A stretch of DNA of 64,000 nucleotides, from positions 3,903,372-3,967,371 of the forward strand of contig NZ_KI632511.1 in the NCBI RefSeq assembly GCF_000504285.1. The letters run 5' to 3'. A program made the translations under genes and the position numbers. This stretch comes from Actinospica robiniae DSM 44927. Lineage in GTDB: Bacteria; Actinomycetota; Actinomycetes; Streptomycetales; Catenulisporaceae. The notes under the pieces were generated by a model. That model searched no databases. It was not told the origin of the DNA and saw nothing but the letters and a program-made list of their open reading frames with translations. This document shows, in pieces, positions 8,976 to 16,962 of this stretch. Numbering within the stretch: the first letter of the stretch is position 1; every line of letters begins with the position of its first letter.

Positions 8976-9812
8976 CTATTTCAGACCGGTCAGTGCGATC
9001 GACCGGACGATGTGCCGCTGGAACACCAGGAAGATGGCGACCAGCGGGAGCAGCGCGACGGCCGCAGCCGGCAGCAGGATGTGCAGTTCCGAGGCGAACT
9101 GGCCCTGCAGCGCGGCGATGCCGACGGTGACGACCTCGTCCCGCTCGCTGCTGGTCGCCATCAGCGGCCAGAGCAGGCTGTTCCAGGTGTTGACGAAGGT
9201 GATCGTGGCCAGGGTGGCCAGGATCGGCTTGCTGAGCGGGAGCATGATCCGCCGCAAGATGCCCCACGTGCCCGCGCCGTCGATGCGGGCCGCGGCCTCC
9301 AGATCCGCCGGGATGGTCTGGAAGAACTGCCGCACCAGGAAGATCCCGTAGGGCGTGCCGAAGACGTAGGGCAGGATCAGCGCCCGGTAGGTGTCGATCA
9401 GGTTCAGGTGGCTCATGATCAGGAACAACGGGATCAGAGTCACGATCTGCGGCACCATCATCATGGCGATGAACGCCCAGAACAGCGGCTCGCGCCCGGG
9501 GAAGTCCAGCCGGGCGAACGCGTACGCGGCCATCGTCGTGAACACCAGCTGTCCGATGGTGATCGCGCCGGCCACGATCGTGGCGTGCACGATGAACCCG
9601 GACATGTCGTACTGGTGCCACAACTGGGTGAAGTTGGACCAGGTCGCCGGGGTGGCGGGGGTCCAGGCCTGGGTCGAGAGCAGCGTGGACTGCGGCTTGA
9701 ACGCTGCGTTGAGGGTCATCAGATAGGGCGCGATCGAGATCAGTCCGCCCACACTCAGCAGCAGGTAGATCGTGGTCGAGCTGATGCGCCCGCGGATCGG
9801 CTTGGTTGCCAT
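8976..9812 (-). CDS. ABC sugar transporter permease, MalG-like
   Basis: A 278-residue inner-membrane permease with six predicted helices. The cytoplasmic EAA-type loop near residue 170 (DLEAAARIDGAGTWGILRRI) couples to the ATPase. The C-terminus FQRHIVRSIALTGLK is classic for MalG-type partners. GAGGAGG lies 8 bases before the ATG at 9812, a very strong ribosome site. It is 13 bases downstream of the MalF-like gene. Together with that protein and the lipoprotein it forms an oligosaccharide importer. Confidence 0.94.
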   Translation of the reverse strand: MATKPIRGRISSTTIYLLLSVGGLISIAPYLMTLNAAFKPQSTLLSTQAWTPATPATWSNFTQLWHQYDMSGFIVHATIVAGAITIGQLVFTTMAAYAFARLDFPGREPLFWAFIAMMMVPQIVTLIPLFLIMSHLNLIDTYRALILPYVFGTPYGIFLVRQFFQTIPADLEAAARIDGAGTWGILRRIMLPLSKPILATLATITFVNTWNSLLWPLMATSSERDEVVTVGIAALQGQFASELHILLPAAAVALLPLVAIFLVFQRHIVRSIALTGLK

Positions 9813-9825
9813 CGTTTCGTCCTCC

Positions 9826-10869
9826 TCAGCTGAAGTCGTAGATGGTGCGCTTGCGGAAGTAGCGGAACTGGGCGAACGTCACCAGCAAGATCACCGCGAA
9901 CAGGAGGATGGAGAGAGTCGCGGCGTAACCGGCGTGGAAGAGCTGGAAGGCCTGCTGGTAGATGTAGTAGTTCATGGTCGTCGTGGACTGACCCGGGCCG
10001 CCCTGCGTCATCACGAACACTGTGTCGAACTGCTGGAACGAGCCGATCACGTTGGTCACCAACACGAAGAACATCGCGGGCCGCAGCAGCGGCAGGGTGA
10101 TCCGGAAGAAGCGCTGCACCGCGTTGACCCCGTCCAGTGCCGCTGCCTCGTACACGGTCTGCGGAATCGCCTGCAGGCCCGCGAGCAGGAACAGCATCGT
10201 GTAGCCGGTGTACTGCCACACGTTCACCGACGCGATGACGGGCATCGCCCACGTCGACGAGGTCAGCCAGTTCGGACCGGTGAACCCGAACATGGAGATG
10301 ACGTGGTCGATGATCCCCGAGCGCGGATCGAAGAACCAGTTCCAGATCACGCCCAGAGCCACCGGCATCGCCATCCACGGCAGGACGAAGATGACGCGGA
10401 AGAACTTCGAACCGCGCATCTTCCGGTTCAGCGCGAGCGCCAGCAGCAACGCCAAGACCGTCTGCAGCGGGATGTTCAGCACCACGTAGTAGACCGTGTT
10501 GAGCAGCGCGTGCCAGGTCTGCGAGTCGCCGAACATCTGCCGGTAGTTGGCCAAGCCGACGAACTGCGGCGAGGTGATCAGGTTCCAGCTGAACAGGCTG
10601 AGCACGAACACGATCACGACCGGCGCGACCAGGAAGGCCAGGAACCCGAACAGGCTCGGCGCGATCAGGAGGTAGGCCTCGAACGTGGTGCGGGAGTGGT
10701 TGCGGCGGCGGCTGTCGGCGCGTCGGCCCCCGCCCCGCTTCGGCGCTGACGCGACAAGCGACTTCGCCATGTCAGCATCCGGGCTCACGGCCCGCACGGG
10801 CACCGGGACGCCCGCTCCGCGGAGGCCCGGCGGAGGCTCTGCCGCCGTTCTGGCTATGTCAGCGCTCAC
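9826..10869 (-). CDS. ABC sugar transporter permease, MalF-like
   Basis: A 347-residue permease: a basic, disordered N-terminal region of about 75 residues, then six helices starting AYLLIAPSLFGFLAFLVAP. The EAA loop reads EAAALDGVNAVQRFFRITLP. The start is GTG at 10869, preceded by GGGAG with good spacing; an ATG at 10770 would give a more usual family length but has no ribosome site. This is the first gene of the importer operon (permease, permease, binding protein, LacI). A TTGACA -35 box and a LacI-type operator lie about 200 bases upstream. Confidence 0.93.
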   Translation of the reverse strand: MSADIARTAAEPPPGLRGAGVPVPVRAVSPDADMAKSLVASAPKRGGGRRADSRRRNHSRTTFEAYLLIAPSLFGFLAFLVAPVVIVFVLSLFSWNLITSPQFVGLANYRQMFGDSQTWHALLNTVYYVVLNIPLQTVLALLLALALNRKMRGSKFFRVIFVLPWMAMPVALGVIWNWFFDPRSGIIDHVISMFGFTGPNWLTSSTWAMPVIASVNVWQYTGYTMLFLLAGLQAIPQTVYEAAALDGVNAVQRFFRITLPLLRPAMFFVLVTNVIGSFQQFDTVFVMTQGGPGQSTTTMNYYIYQQAFQLFHAGYAATLSILLFAVILLVTFAQFRYFRKRTIYDFS

Positions 10870-11330
10870 AATTCTTGCTCCCAGACAGCATCGTTGAGGA
10901 CGGGACTCGCAATTGATCACGATGCGCCAGCCCAGCGGCAGCGCGGCCAGAGGGCGAGCGGTGATGCCCGTTCACCTGCTGGTTTGTAAAGACGTGCGCA
11001 ACCGCGAGGATCGAAATCGCGCCTGCGGCGGCGGTCTTCGCTGACGCCGTGTCGACGTTGAAGGAATAGTTACCGATAACAGGATCGGCTTGTCAAGACT
11101 CGCCAGGCCCTGGAGCTCGGGAACCGCAGGGAGAAGTCCTTCTTGGTCGCATTCGCGGCGCAATGGGCATGGAGCCGGAGCGCCCTGCGCGCCACCGCTC
11201 ATCCACGAGGCGCTCAGGACCGATTGACCGCGAGCGAGCTCCCTTCGCCTCCTGCGACGGCTGTCTGGCTCCGGCTCCAGGGCTGCCCGGTTGGGTGCCC
11301 CGAAGTTCTTCGACATGAGTCAGGCATAGT
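10870..11330. other. Leader and promoter region of the cluster 1 importer operon
   Basis: About 460 bases without a convincing gene. Minus-strand open frames here are Arg-rich and low in signal. The region holds the operator/promoter at 11067-11096. The long stretch from there to the GTG at 10869 would form a leader of about 200 bases; no riboswitch structure was recognised. Confidence 0.5.
11067..11096 (-). promoter_or_regulatory. Promoter with LacI-type operator for the cluster 1 ABC operon
   Basis: On the minus strand, a perfect -35 TTGACA (11091-11096) is followed by the operator GTTATCGGTAAC (11069-11080) lying in and just after the spacer. The -10 region (around TAACTA) is weak. A repressor bound here would block RNA polymerase. 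The motif matches the site at 6341-6352. Confidence 0.65.
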
Positions 11331-11370
11331 ATGGATGTTCAGGCCACGATAACGAGACGGCTCGCAGGGC

Positions 11371-11843
11371 TCGTAGGTGCTACTCGCCGGAGTTCAAGGA
11401 GCAGGCGGTCTCACCCAGTGACCCAGCTCGGCGGTGAGTCCAGATCGCGAGGGAACTGGCCCGCATCGACCACGAGCGCGCTGAACGCATCGCCGTCGCG
11501 CCGCCCCCGGCCCACCGTCCTCGATCACGCTGAGGTGTCGATGCCCACCGCCGACTCCACCGCGGGCGAAGCCGCGTGGGAAATGGTCGCCACTGACCCC
11601 GCCGCGCCGTTCGCGTCGCAGAGTTCATCGCGGACCTGGACCATGCAGCTCAAACGCGCCATGTTCCTCTCCGCTTTCGCCGCACTGTCCGACCCCGACT
11701 CACGCACGTACCACGGCCGAGAACGCGCCAACGGCAAAACCCACACCCAGGCGATACTCCGCCTCGCCCGACGACGCATCAACGTCCTGTACGCCATGCT
11801 CCGCGACGGTGCGTTCTACACACCCCGCGCGATCACCACCTGA
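11371..11843 (+). pseudogene. Decayed insertion-sequence cluster (IS3 OrfA fragment plus IS110-type transposase tail)
   Basis: Two transposase fragments in tandem. Around 11372-11430 the plus strand reads YSPEFKEQAV, the usual start of IS3-family OrfA, then loses frame. From 11643 to 11843 an intact reading MQLKRAMFLSAFAALSDP, continuing to LRDGAFY, matches the C-terminal part of IS110/IS1111-type transposases. The catalytic parts of both are gone, so neither can move. Confidence 0.7.
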
Positions 11844-11883
11844 CCAGCGCGACGACAGGCAACTTTCGTCGCAGTAGCACCGC

Positions 11884-12303
11884 TCATGTCATGGGAGTCG
11901 CCATCAGCAGTGTGGGCACCATGAACGACTCCGGGGCAGAGGAGGATCGCGGTAGCGGTATCCAGCTCAGCCCGACCATGCGGGGGCAGCCACATCTCAA
12001 ATCCTTGTCAACGCCGAGTCGGGGTTCACCAGGGGCCACCCACACCCGGAAGCAAGCAGTCCAGCCGGACGGGAAGGGCACATCGTAGAGGAAGCGCGCG
12101 GTCAGCGGCTCCAGCCCGACCTCTTCAACGACCTCCCGCATCACGGCGTGCTCCGGAGTTTCACCGGCCTCGATTCCGCCCCCGGGCACCGTCCAGTACT
12201 CCTGCCCATCATGGAGCCCGAGCGGGCCGGTTCCCCGCTCGCGAACCATCAGAAGCCGCCCGTCCCGGATGATCACTGCCGCTGCGCGCTTTCTGTCCGC
12301 CAT
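11884..12303 (-). CDS. NUDIX hydrolase
   Basis: A 139-residue single-domain protein. The Nudix box is complete: [13 protein letters not shown] followed by REVVEEVGL, giving the metal-binding REVVEE residues for pyrophosphate cleavage of a nucleoside-diphosphate-linked substrate. The opening [20 protein letters not shown] is typical of MutT-like small proteins. The ATG at 12303 is chosen because the domain begins there; the open frame upstream belongs to a broken DAHP synthase fragment. Flanked by IS debris and broken genes, it may be a stranded passenger. The substrate cannot be predicted. Confidence 0.85.
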   Translation of the reverse strand: MADRKRAAAVIIRDGRLLMVRERGTGPLGLHDGQEYWTVPGGGIEAGETPEHAVMREVVEEVGLEPLTARFLYDVPFPSGWTACFRVWVAPGEPRLGVDKDLRCGCPRMVGLSWIPLPRSSSAPESFMVPTLLMATPMT

Positions 12304-12423
12304 GGGCCGATCATGCCAACTGACCGGCGACAGCGCACCCGACCGCGCAAACACGCTCCACGGCAACACCCGTGCACACCCCGGATGACAGCCCCTCCGA
12401 CTTGACGAAGCCCATAGGGGCAC

Positions 12424-12669
12424 CCCCCAGGACACGGTGTCGGCGATGTATTGGGGGCTGGTCGGTTCCAGGAACTCGCAGCCTGTCGGCAGACCGGCGT
12501 CCAGCACGTCGGGCAGGATCCGGCGCGCCAGGCGCAGCGCCCGGTGCACGTCGTGCGTCCCATCCAGGATCTGGCGAACGGCTTGCCGGCTCTCGCGCAC
12601 CAGAGCCGCACGCTGGGGGCCGAGCGGTAGTTCAGCGCGCAGGGCAGAGGGCGGGACGAGTGGCTGGAA
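12424..12669 (-). pseudogene. DAHP synthase fragment, N-terminal and middle part, with internal deletion
   Basis: Class I DAHP synthase starts the shikimate pathway from phosphoenolpyruvate and erythrose-4-phosphate. This fragment reads [20 protein letters not shown], then [14 protein letters not shown], then directly [20 protein letters not shown] and [20 protein letters not shown]. In intact enzymes roughly 60 residues, including the PEP-site GPCS motif and the metal region, lie between the two LDG tripeptides; here they are missing. The frame continues into unrelated sequence after SWG. The continuation of the same enzyme (from ESQVHRQ) is at 37.6-37.8 kb. Confidence 0.75.
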
Positions 12670-12737
12670 ACCGGTCCACGCAGATCGCTGGTGCCTCCAT
12701 CGGCTCGACGCTCGTGACGGATTCGGCTGCAGAGGTC

Positions 12738-13019
12738 ATGGGAAGGGCTCCTGTGGGGAAGAGACGGCACGGCCTCAGAGTCCAGATTCCGTCTGGCGAG
12801 ATCGGAGTAGTCGACCGTATCGAGCTTGCCGACGGCTACGTCAACCCAGAGGATTGGCCGGCGATCGGCTCGGTGATCACGGTCCTCGGCGCGGGCTGCT
12901 GCGGTCGTCAGCTTCGGCTGAGCACTCGTCCGAGCCACATCGAATTGGCAAGGCGCCGGATGACTTCCGCGGGGTCCGCAGGCAGCATCGAGCCAGAAAT
13001 TGCAGCTTCGGACGACTGA
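12738..13019 (+). CDS. Small hypothetical protein, possibly a truncated S1-like domain
   Basis: A 93-residue open frame. The middle (GEIGVVDRIELADGYVNPED, then PAIGSVITVLGAG and QLRLSTRPSHIELAR) resembles the end of small S1-like/OB-fold actinobacterial proteins. The first half of such a fold is absent, so it may be a fragment. The ATG at 12738 is a guess; AGAGG lies too close upstream to be a good ribosome site. It lies among broken genes. Confidence 0.35.
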   Translation: MGRAPVGKRRHGLRVQIPSGEIGVVDRIELADGYVNPEDWPAIGSVITVLGAGCCGRQLRLSTRPSHIELARRRMTSAGSAGSIEPEIAASDD

Positions 13020-13657
13020 CCCGGCGTAATGCTGTCAGCTTGGGAATCAGAGTACGCGCAGCCGCACTGGCCTGCGTGCTGGTCAGAGGCTCGACGGAGA
13101 GTCGATCTCCCGTGAGTCCCCGTGGTTCATCGTTCGGCTACCTCCCGACGGGCACGCAACGGGCACGTCGCGGTCGAGGCGTCGGCGTGTTTGTTGTGTT
13201 TGTGGCGCTGGACCACGGGGCCCGCTCGACCAGTCGGACGATGCGCTCAGTTCAACAGCCGTGCCTATGCCACGAACGCTGCGCACAGGACGCCGACCGT
13301 GAGTGGCAGAACAAGCGTCGACCATCTCCGGGGATAAACGCCCGTCGCGACCAGCTGCTCCGCGCGACGACGCACGATCAAGGCCAGGTGGGCAGCGAAG
13401 TTTATGACCCCGCGCCCACTGCGATCACGACGTCCAACACGGCACCGGCTTCTTCCCGAACCCGACGCGTGTCAGTCGCGCCGCGACAAGGAGCCCCCAG
13501 TCGACACGAGGCTCAGACATCCGCAGTCCCCCAGGCCGTGTCTTCAAAGGAGGGTTGATGGTGCTCGTTCACAGCCTGGCCATGGCCACGTGTCGCAGTA
13601 TACGTACGAACGAGGTCTTCGGTAGGCGAGTCGTCGACCACGAAGAGCACGACACCT
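13020..13657. other. Gene-poor debris, with a possible membrane-protein remnant
   Basis: No intact gene was supported. On the minus strand 13265-13440 reads VLDVVIAVGAG, then after a one-base shift INFAAHLALIVRRRAEQLV and LVLPLTVGVLCAAFVA with a stop. This looks like the tail of a decayed membrane protein. Confidence 0.3.
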
Positions 13658-14164
13658 TCAGTGGCTCATCCTGCTGAATGACATCCGCCAGTTGTGCACC
13701 CAGGTGCCGCCGTCGTCGAAGGAGAAAGCCTGGTCCCACTGCGCGGTGTCCTCATCGGTCACGGTCCAGTCGAACTGGATGAGGATCGGCTTGCCGGCCA
13801 CGGTGTCGGTGCCGTGGAACCTGCCGTGCTCACCCTCCCAGCGTCCGGTGACGGGCGGGTCGAGGTGCCCGGGCGCGGCGGTCGAGGCCCATCGGATACT
13901 CCACAGGCCCGTCTGCGGGTCGAACAGTCGCAGCGACATGCCCTCGAAGCTGGATCCGTCCGGCATCCGCTCGATCCGCAGGTTGTCGACGTTGCCGAGG
14001 CCGCCGACGACCTGGCGCATCCATTGGATGCCGTCGAACTCGACCCACTCGTCACACTCGGGATCGGCCATGCGGGCGAGCTTGCGGTGGTGGACGTGCC
14101 ACTCGCCGACGAGGAAGTCGAAGTCGTGTCGGCCGTCGTCGTTGCCGTGATGCGTCGTCGTCAT
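13658..14164 (-). CDS. Conserved hypothetical protein, DUF1579-like
   Basis: A 168-residue soluble protein. The order HDFDFLVGEWHVHHRKL, a WVEFDG segment, LRLFDPQTGLWSIRW and FDWTVTDEDTAQWDQAFS is the pattern of DUF1579-type beta-barrel proteins of unknown function. The ATG at 14164 is chosen because the conserved part begins soon after it; the TTG at 14194 is alternative but falls at the edge of a perfect palindrome better read as an operator. Monocistronic, with the next minus-strand gene far upstream. Confidence 0.75.
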   Translation of the reverse strand: MTTTHHGNDDGRHDFDFLVGEWHVHHRKLARMADPECDEWVEFDGIQWMRQVVGGLGNVDNLRIERMPDGSSFEGMSLRLFDPQTGLWSIRWASTAAPGHLDPPVTGRWEGEHGRFHGTDTVAGKPILIQFDWTVTDEDTAQWDQAFSFDDGGTWVHNWRMSFSRMSH

Positions 14165-14185
14165 GAAACCATGATGGAGGAAGTC

Positions 14186-14206
14186 CACTGACAACCCCTG
14201 TCAGTG
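14186..14206. promoter_or_regulatory. Perfect palindromic operator upstream of the DUF1579-like gene
   Basis: CACTGACA-N5-TGTCAGTG, a perfect 8+8 palindrome with spacer ACCCC. It lies 22 bases before the ATG at 14164, where a TetR- or MarR-type repressor would block transcription. No regulator gene is adjacent, so the binding protein is unknown. Confidence 0.55.
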
Positions 14207-14455
14207 AAGATGCGCCATCCTGACGGGTGTTTTCACGGTGCCGGTGTGGCGGGCTCGTGGGTGCCGCTCTTGGTTGTGGGCAGCCGTCCCCCGGTAGACC
14301 GGGTCCCCTGGTGCTCAGGTTATGCCTCGTGACGATATCTACTTGTTACAGACGGACTCTGTCGCCGCAACATAGTAAGACCAGTCTCCCACCTACACAG
14401 CTTACGAAGCGTCAGCTGACGCATATTCACAAGGCAGTGCGAAGGAGACGATCGA

Positions 14456-16078
14456 GTGACGCAAACTCAGAGCACCGGCATGTCCCGGCGGAACCTGCTC
14501 CGCGCGGTGGGCATCAGCGGCGGCGCGGGCACCATGTTCGCCGCCATGGGGGCACTCGGCCTCGCGCCCACCGCGCAGGCCGCCACCGCGGCGGCGTTCA
14601 CTCCGCCGAGCGTCTCGGACTTCCACCTCACCGGCCGCGGCGCGGCGAAAGTCGTGATCCTCGGCGGCGGGATCGCGGGCCTGGTCTCCGCGTACGAACT
14701 GGGCAAGGCCGGCTATCAGTGCACGATCCTCGAGCCGCGCGACCGCACCGGCGGACGCAACTTCACCGCCCGCAACGGCACCGAGCAGACCGACCTGTTC
14801 GGCAACAGGCAGGTCTGCGGCTTCAGCGAGGCCCAGTACATGAACTGCGGCCCGGCCCGGCTCGCACAGTGGATGGTGACGCTCGACTACTGCCGCGAAC
14901 TCGGCGTCCCCATCGAGGTTTTCACCAACGTCAACGCCGACGCGTACATCTACAACGAGTCCAGCGGCATGACGCCCGGGCACCCGGTGCGCTACCGCAC
15001 CGCCAAATCCGACGTCTACGGCTATGTAGGCGAGCTGCTCGCGAAGGCGAGCGACCAGGGCGCACTGGACTCGGAACTGACCGCCACCGACAAAGAGCAC
15101 CTGATCTCGTTCCTCGAGGACTGGGGCCAGCTCTCCGGAGCGTCCCATGGCTACGCCTACACGGGAGGACCCAACCGTGGATACAACCCGTACCCCGGAG
15201 CAGCCGGTTCTCCCGGCACGGTGCTCGGACCGGTGCCCAGCCTCTCGGACGTCTTCGCCTCCGGCGTCGGGCAGTACTTCTCCTTCGAGTTCGAATTCGA
15301 CCAGGCGATGCTGATGTTCCAGCCGGTCGGCGGCATGGACCAGATACCCAGGGCTCTGACCAAGGCCGTCGGCGCGCAGAAGGTGCGGCTCGGCTGCCAG
15401 GCCACGAACGTCGAGCAGCGAACGGACGGCGTGACCGTCACCTACACCGACGCATCCGGCCACGCCAAGGCGATCGAGGCGGACTACTGCATCGCGGCGA
15501 TGCCCCCGCACCTGCTGGCCGAACTGCCGCACAACCTCGGCTCCGCCGTGCAGAGCGCACTGACCGCCATCACCCCCGCCTCGGCCAGCAAGATCGGCCT
15601 CGAATACAAGAGCCGCTGGTGGGAGACCGACCACCGCATCTACGGCGGCATCACCGAGACCGACCTGGACCTCACCCACATCTGGCACCCCTCTCACGGA
15701 TTCCACGGCGAGCGCGGCGTGATGATCGGCTACTACAACTACGGGTCCGACGCCGATGCTTACGGCCGTATGACGCCCGCCCAGCGCGAAGCCCGCGCCA
15801 CCGAACTCGGCGCGCGCATCTACGGCCCCAAGTATCAGACCGAGCTCGCCTCGTCCTTCTCCCAGTCCTGGCGCTTCATCCCCCACCTCGAGGGCGCCTG
15901 GCACAACCTGCCCGGCTACACCCCCGACGCCGCGATCCTCCAGCCCCTCAACAACCCCACCGGGCGAGTTCTCTACGCCGGCGACTGGCTCTCCTATCTG
16001 GACGCCTGGCAGCACGGCGCGATCACCTCCGCCCGCAAGGCCGTCACCGCCCTGCACTCCAGGGTCATGTCCGCATAG
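14456..16078 (+). CDS. Tat-exported flavin-dependent amine oxidase / L-amino-acid oxidase
   Basis: A 540-residue FAD enzyme expected to oxidise an amine or L-amino acid, giving imine, hydrogen peroxide and, after hydrolysis, ammonia. The N-terminus carries a twin-arginine signal (SRRNLLRAVG, then a hydrophobic stretch to AQAAT), so it is folded and exported. The FAD-binding dinucleotide motif is VVILGGGIAGLVSAYELGKA near residue 65. The second flavin contact is near the end (VLYAGDWLSYLDAWQHGAI). Start GTG at 14456 with AAGGAG eight bases upstream. It stands alone between terminators. Substrate preference (aromatic L-amino acids are common for this size class) is inference. Confidence 0.88.
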   Translation: MTQTQSTGMSRRNLLRAVGISGGAGTMFAAMGALGLAPTAQAATAAAFTPPSVSDFHLTGRGAAKVVILGGGIAGLVSAYELGKAGYQCTILEPRDRTGGRNFTARNGTEQTDLFGNRQVCGFSEAQYMNCGPARLAQWMVTLDYCRELGVPIEVFTNVNADAYIYNESSGMTPGHPVRYRTAKSDVYGYVGELLAKASDQGALDSELTATDKEHLISFLEDWGQLSGASHGYAYTGGPNRGYNPYPGAAGSPGTVLGPVPSLSDVFASGVGQYFSFEFEFDQAMLMFQPVGGMDQIPRALTKAVGAQKVRLGCQATNVEQRTDGVTVTYTDASGHAKAIEADYCIAAMPPHLLAELPHNLGSAVQSALTAITPASASKIGLEYKSRWWETDHRIYGGITETDLDLTHIWHPSHGFHGERGVMIGYYNYGSDADAYGRMTPAQREARATELGARIYGPKYQTELASSFSQSWRFIPHLEGAWHNLPGYTPDAAILQPLNNPTGRVLYAGDWLSYLDAWQHGAITSARKAVTALHSRVMSA

Positions 16079-16111
16079 ACCCCGGTGCAGCCCGGACCCC
16101 GAACCACGCTC

Positions 16112-16155
16112 GGCGCCCCGCCCGTTCAGCGCAGCCGCTGGACCGGCGGGGCGCC
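16112..16155 (+). terminator. Long GC-rich hairpin after the amine oxidase
   Basis: A perfect 11-bp stem, GGCGCCCCGCC with GGCGGGGCGCC, encloses 22 bases. It begins 33 bases after the stop codon. No U-tract follows. Confidence 0.55.
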
Positions 16156-16266
16156 ATGGGTGTGGAAGGCCGTGCGGTGACGGCCAAGGCCGCCACCGCG
16201 CGGCTGCCATCAGTCGGTCTCAGCAGCTGCCAGCAGGCTCCGGCGTCGCTGCGATGAGCCGCCACA

Positions 16267-16371
16267 TGGCACCACTTCACGAGCCTCGTGGCACCATCCG
16301 ACTGCCGCTCGGGTGCCATTGGGAGCCATAGTGGGTTGCAGTGGTGCCAAAATGGTGCCACAGTGGAGCCA
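16267..16371 (+). promoter_or_regulatory. Helically phased array of TGGNGCCA boxes before the RHH/ABC operon
   Basis: Eight-base boxes occur at 16267 and 16289 (TGGCACCA), 16311 (GGGTGCCA), 16321 (GGGAGCCA), 16342 and 16353 (TGGTGCCA) and 16364 (TGGAGCCA). Start-to-start distances are 22, 22, 10, 21, 11 and 11 bases, so all boxes fall on about the same face of the helix. The last box overlaps the ATG at 16371. The first two boxes are in the opposite orientation. Likely an autoregulatory operator for the ribbon-helix-helix-type product of the first gene. Confidence 0.65.
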
Positions 16372-16907
16372 TGGAACTCACCCAGTACGTCGAAAACCTG
16401 CGGCGGGAACTGGCCACCGCGGCCGAGGTCGGCGGCGAGGAGGCCCGATCGCTGGCCGACCGGCTGCTCGCGCCGCTCGACGCCGCGGTGCGGCTCACCC
16501 TGCTGGAGGCGCTCTCCGACGCCGCCGACGAGATCTCCGCCGAACTCGCGCCCGGCTCGGTCGACGTCCGGCTGCGCGGCGGAACGGCCGGGTTCGTCGT
16601 GACGCCGCCCGCGCCCGCCGCGCCCCCGGCCGCCGAGGACGCCGCCGCCGGCCGGGGGCCGGTCGACGTGCGGCTGCCGCTCGGCGAGGGCGACGAGGCG
16701 GCCATGGTCCGGATCAACCTGCGGCTGCCCGCCAATCTCAAGGCCCTGATCGAGAACGCGGCCGCGGCCGGCGGCCTCTCGGTCAACGCCTGGATCGTCC
16801 GGGCGGCGGCCGCGGGCCTGGCCGGCGAGGGCCGGCTCGGCGCCCGGCCCGTCGGGCAGCAGACCGACCGCGTCGTCGGCGCGCACTACACCGGCTGGGC
16901 CCGCTGA
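16371..16907 (+). CDS. Ribbon-helix-helix (HicB/Arc-like) domain protein, probable operon regulator
   Basis: A 178-residue protein. The N-terminal half is helical and acidic (about 1-60). An Ala/Pro-rich linker follows. The C-terminal part reads VRINLRLPANLKALIENAAA then GGLSVNAWIVRAA, the strand-helix-helix of ribbon-helix-helix DNA-binding proteins of the HicB/Arc type. The ATG at 16371 has GGAG just upstream; an in-frame ATG ten codons earlier lies within the box array. It is the first gene of an operon with a DUF4097 protein and a drug-type ABC exporter. It probably binds the TGGNGCCA boxes at its own promoter. No toxin gene is adjacent, so a toxin-antitoxin role is not supported. Confidence 0.75.
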   Translation: MELTQYVENLRRELATAAEVGGEEARSLADRLLAPLDAAVRLTLLEALSDAADEISAELAPGSVDVRLRGGTAGFVVTPPAPAAPPAAEDAAAGRGPVDVRLPLGEGDEAAMVRINLRLPANLKALIENAAAAGGLSVNAWIVRAAAAGLAGEGRLGARPVGQQTDRVVGAHYTGWAR

Positions 16908-16962
16908 TCCCCCGGCCCGCCGCCCACCACCCCGATCTGACTACCCGGCAAAGGATTCCGCG

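Noticed and set aside
10972-11316. Minus-strand 114-codon frame beyond the permease operon
   Set aside because: It overlaps the operator/promoter of the operon and has a poly-Arg composition with no similarity seen.
12437-13558. 373-codon plus-strand frame in the debris region
   Set aside because: Arg-rich, no ribosome site, and it crosses the DAHP synthase fragment whose minus-strand reading is clear.
16371-16907. Toxin-antitoxin pair reading of the HicB/Arc-like gene
   Set aside because: No HicA or other toxin gene lies next to it; the next gene is a DUF4097 protein in an exporter operon.
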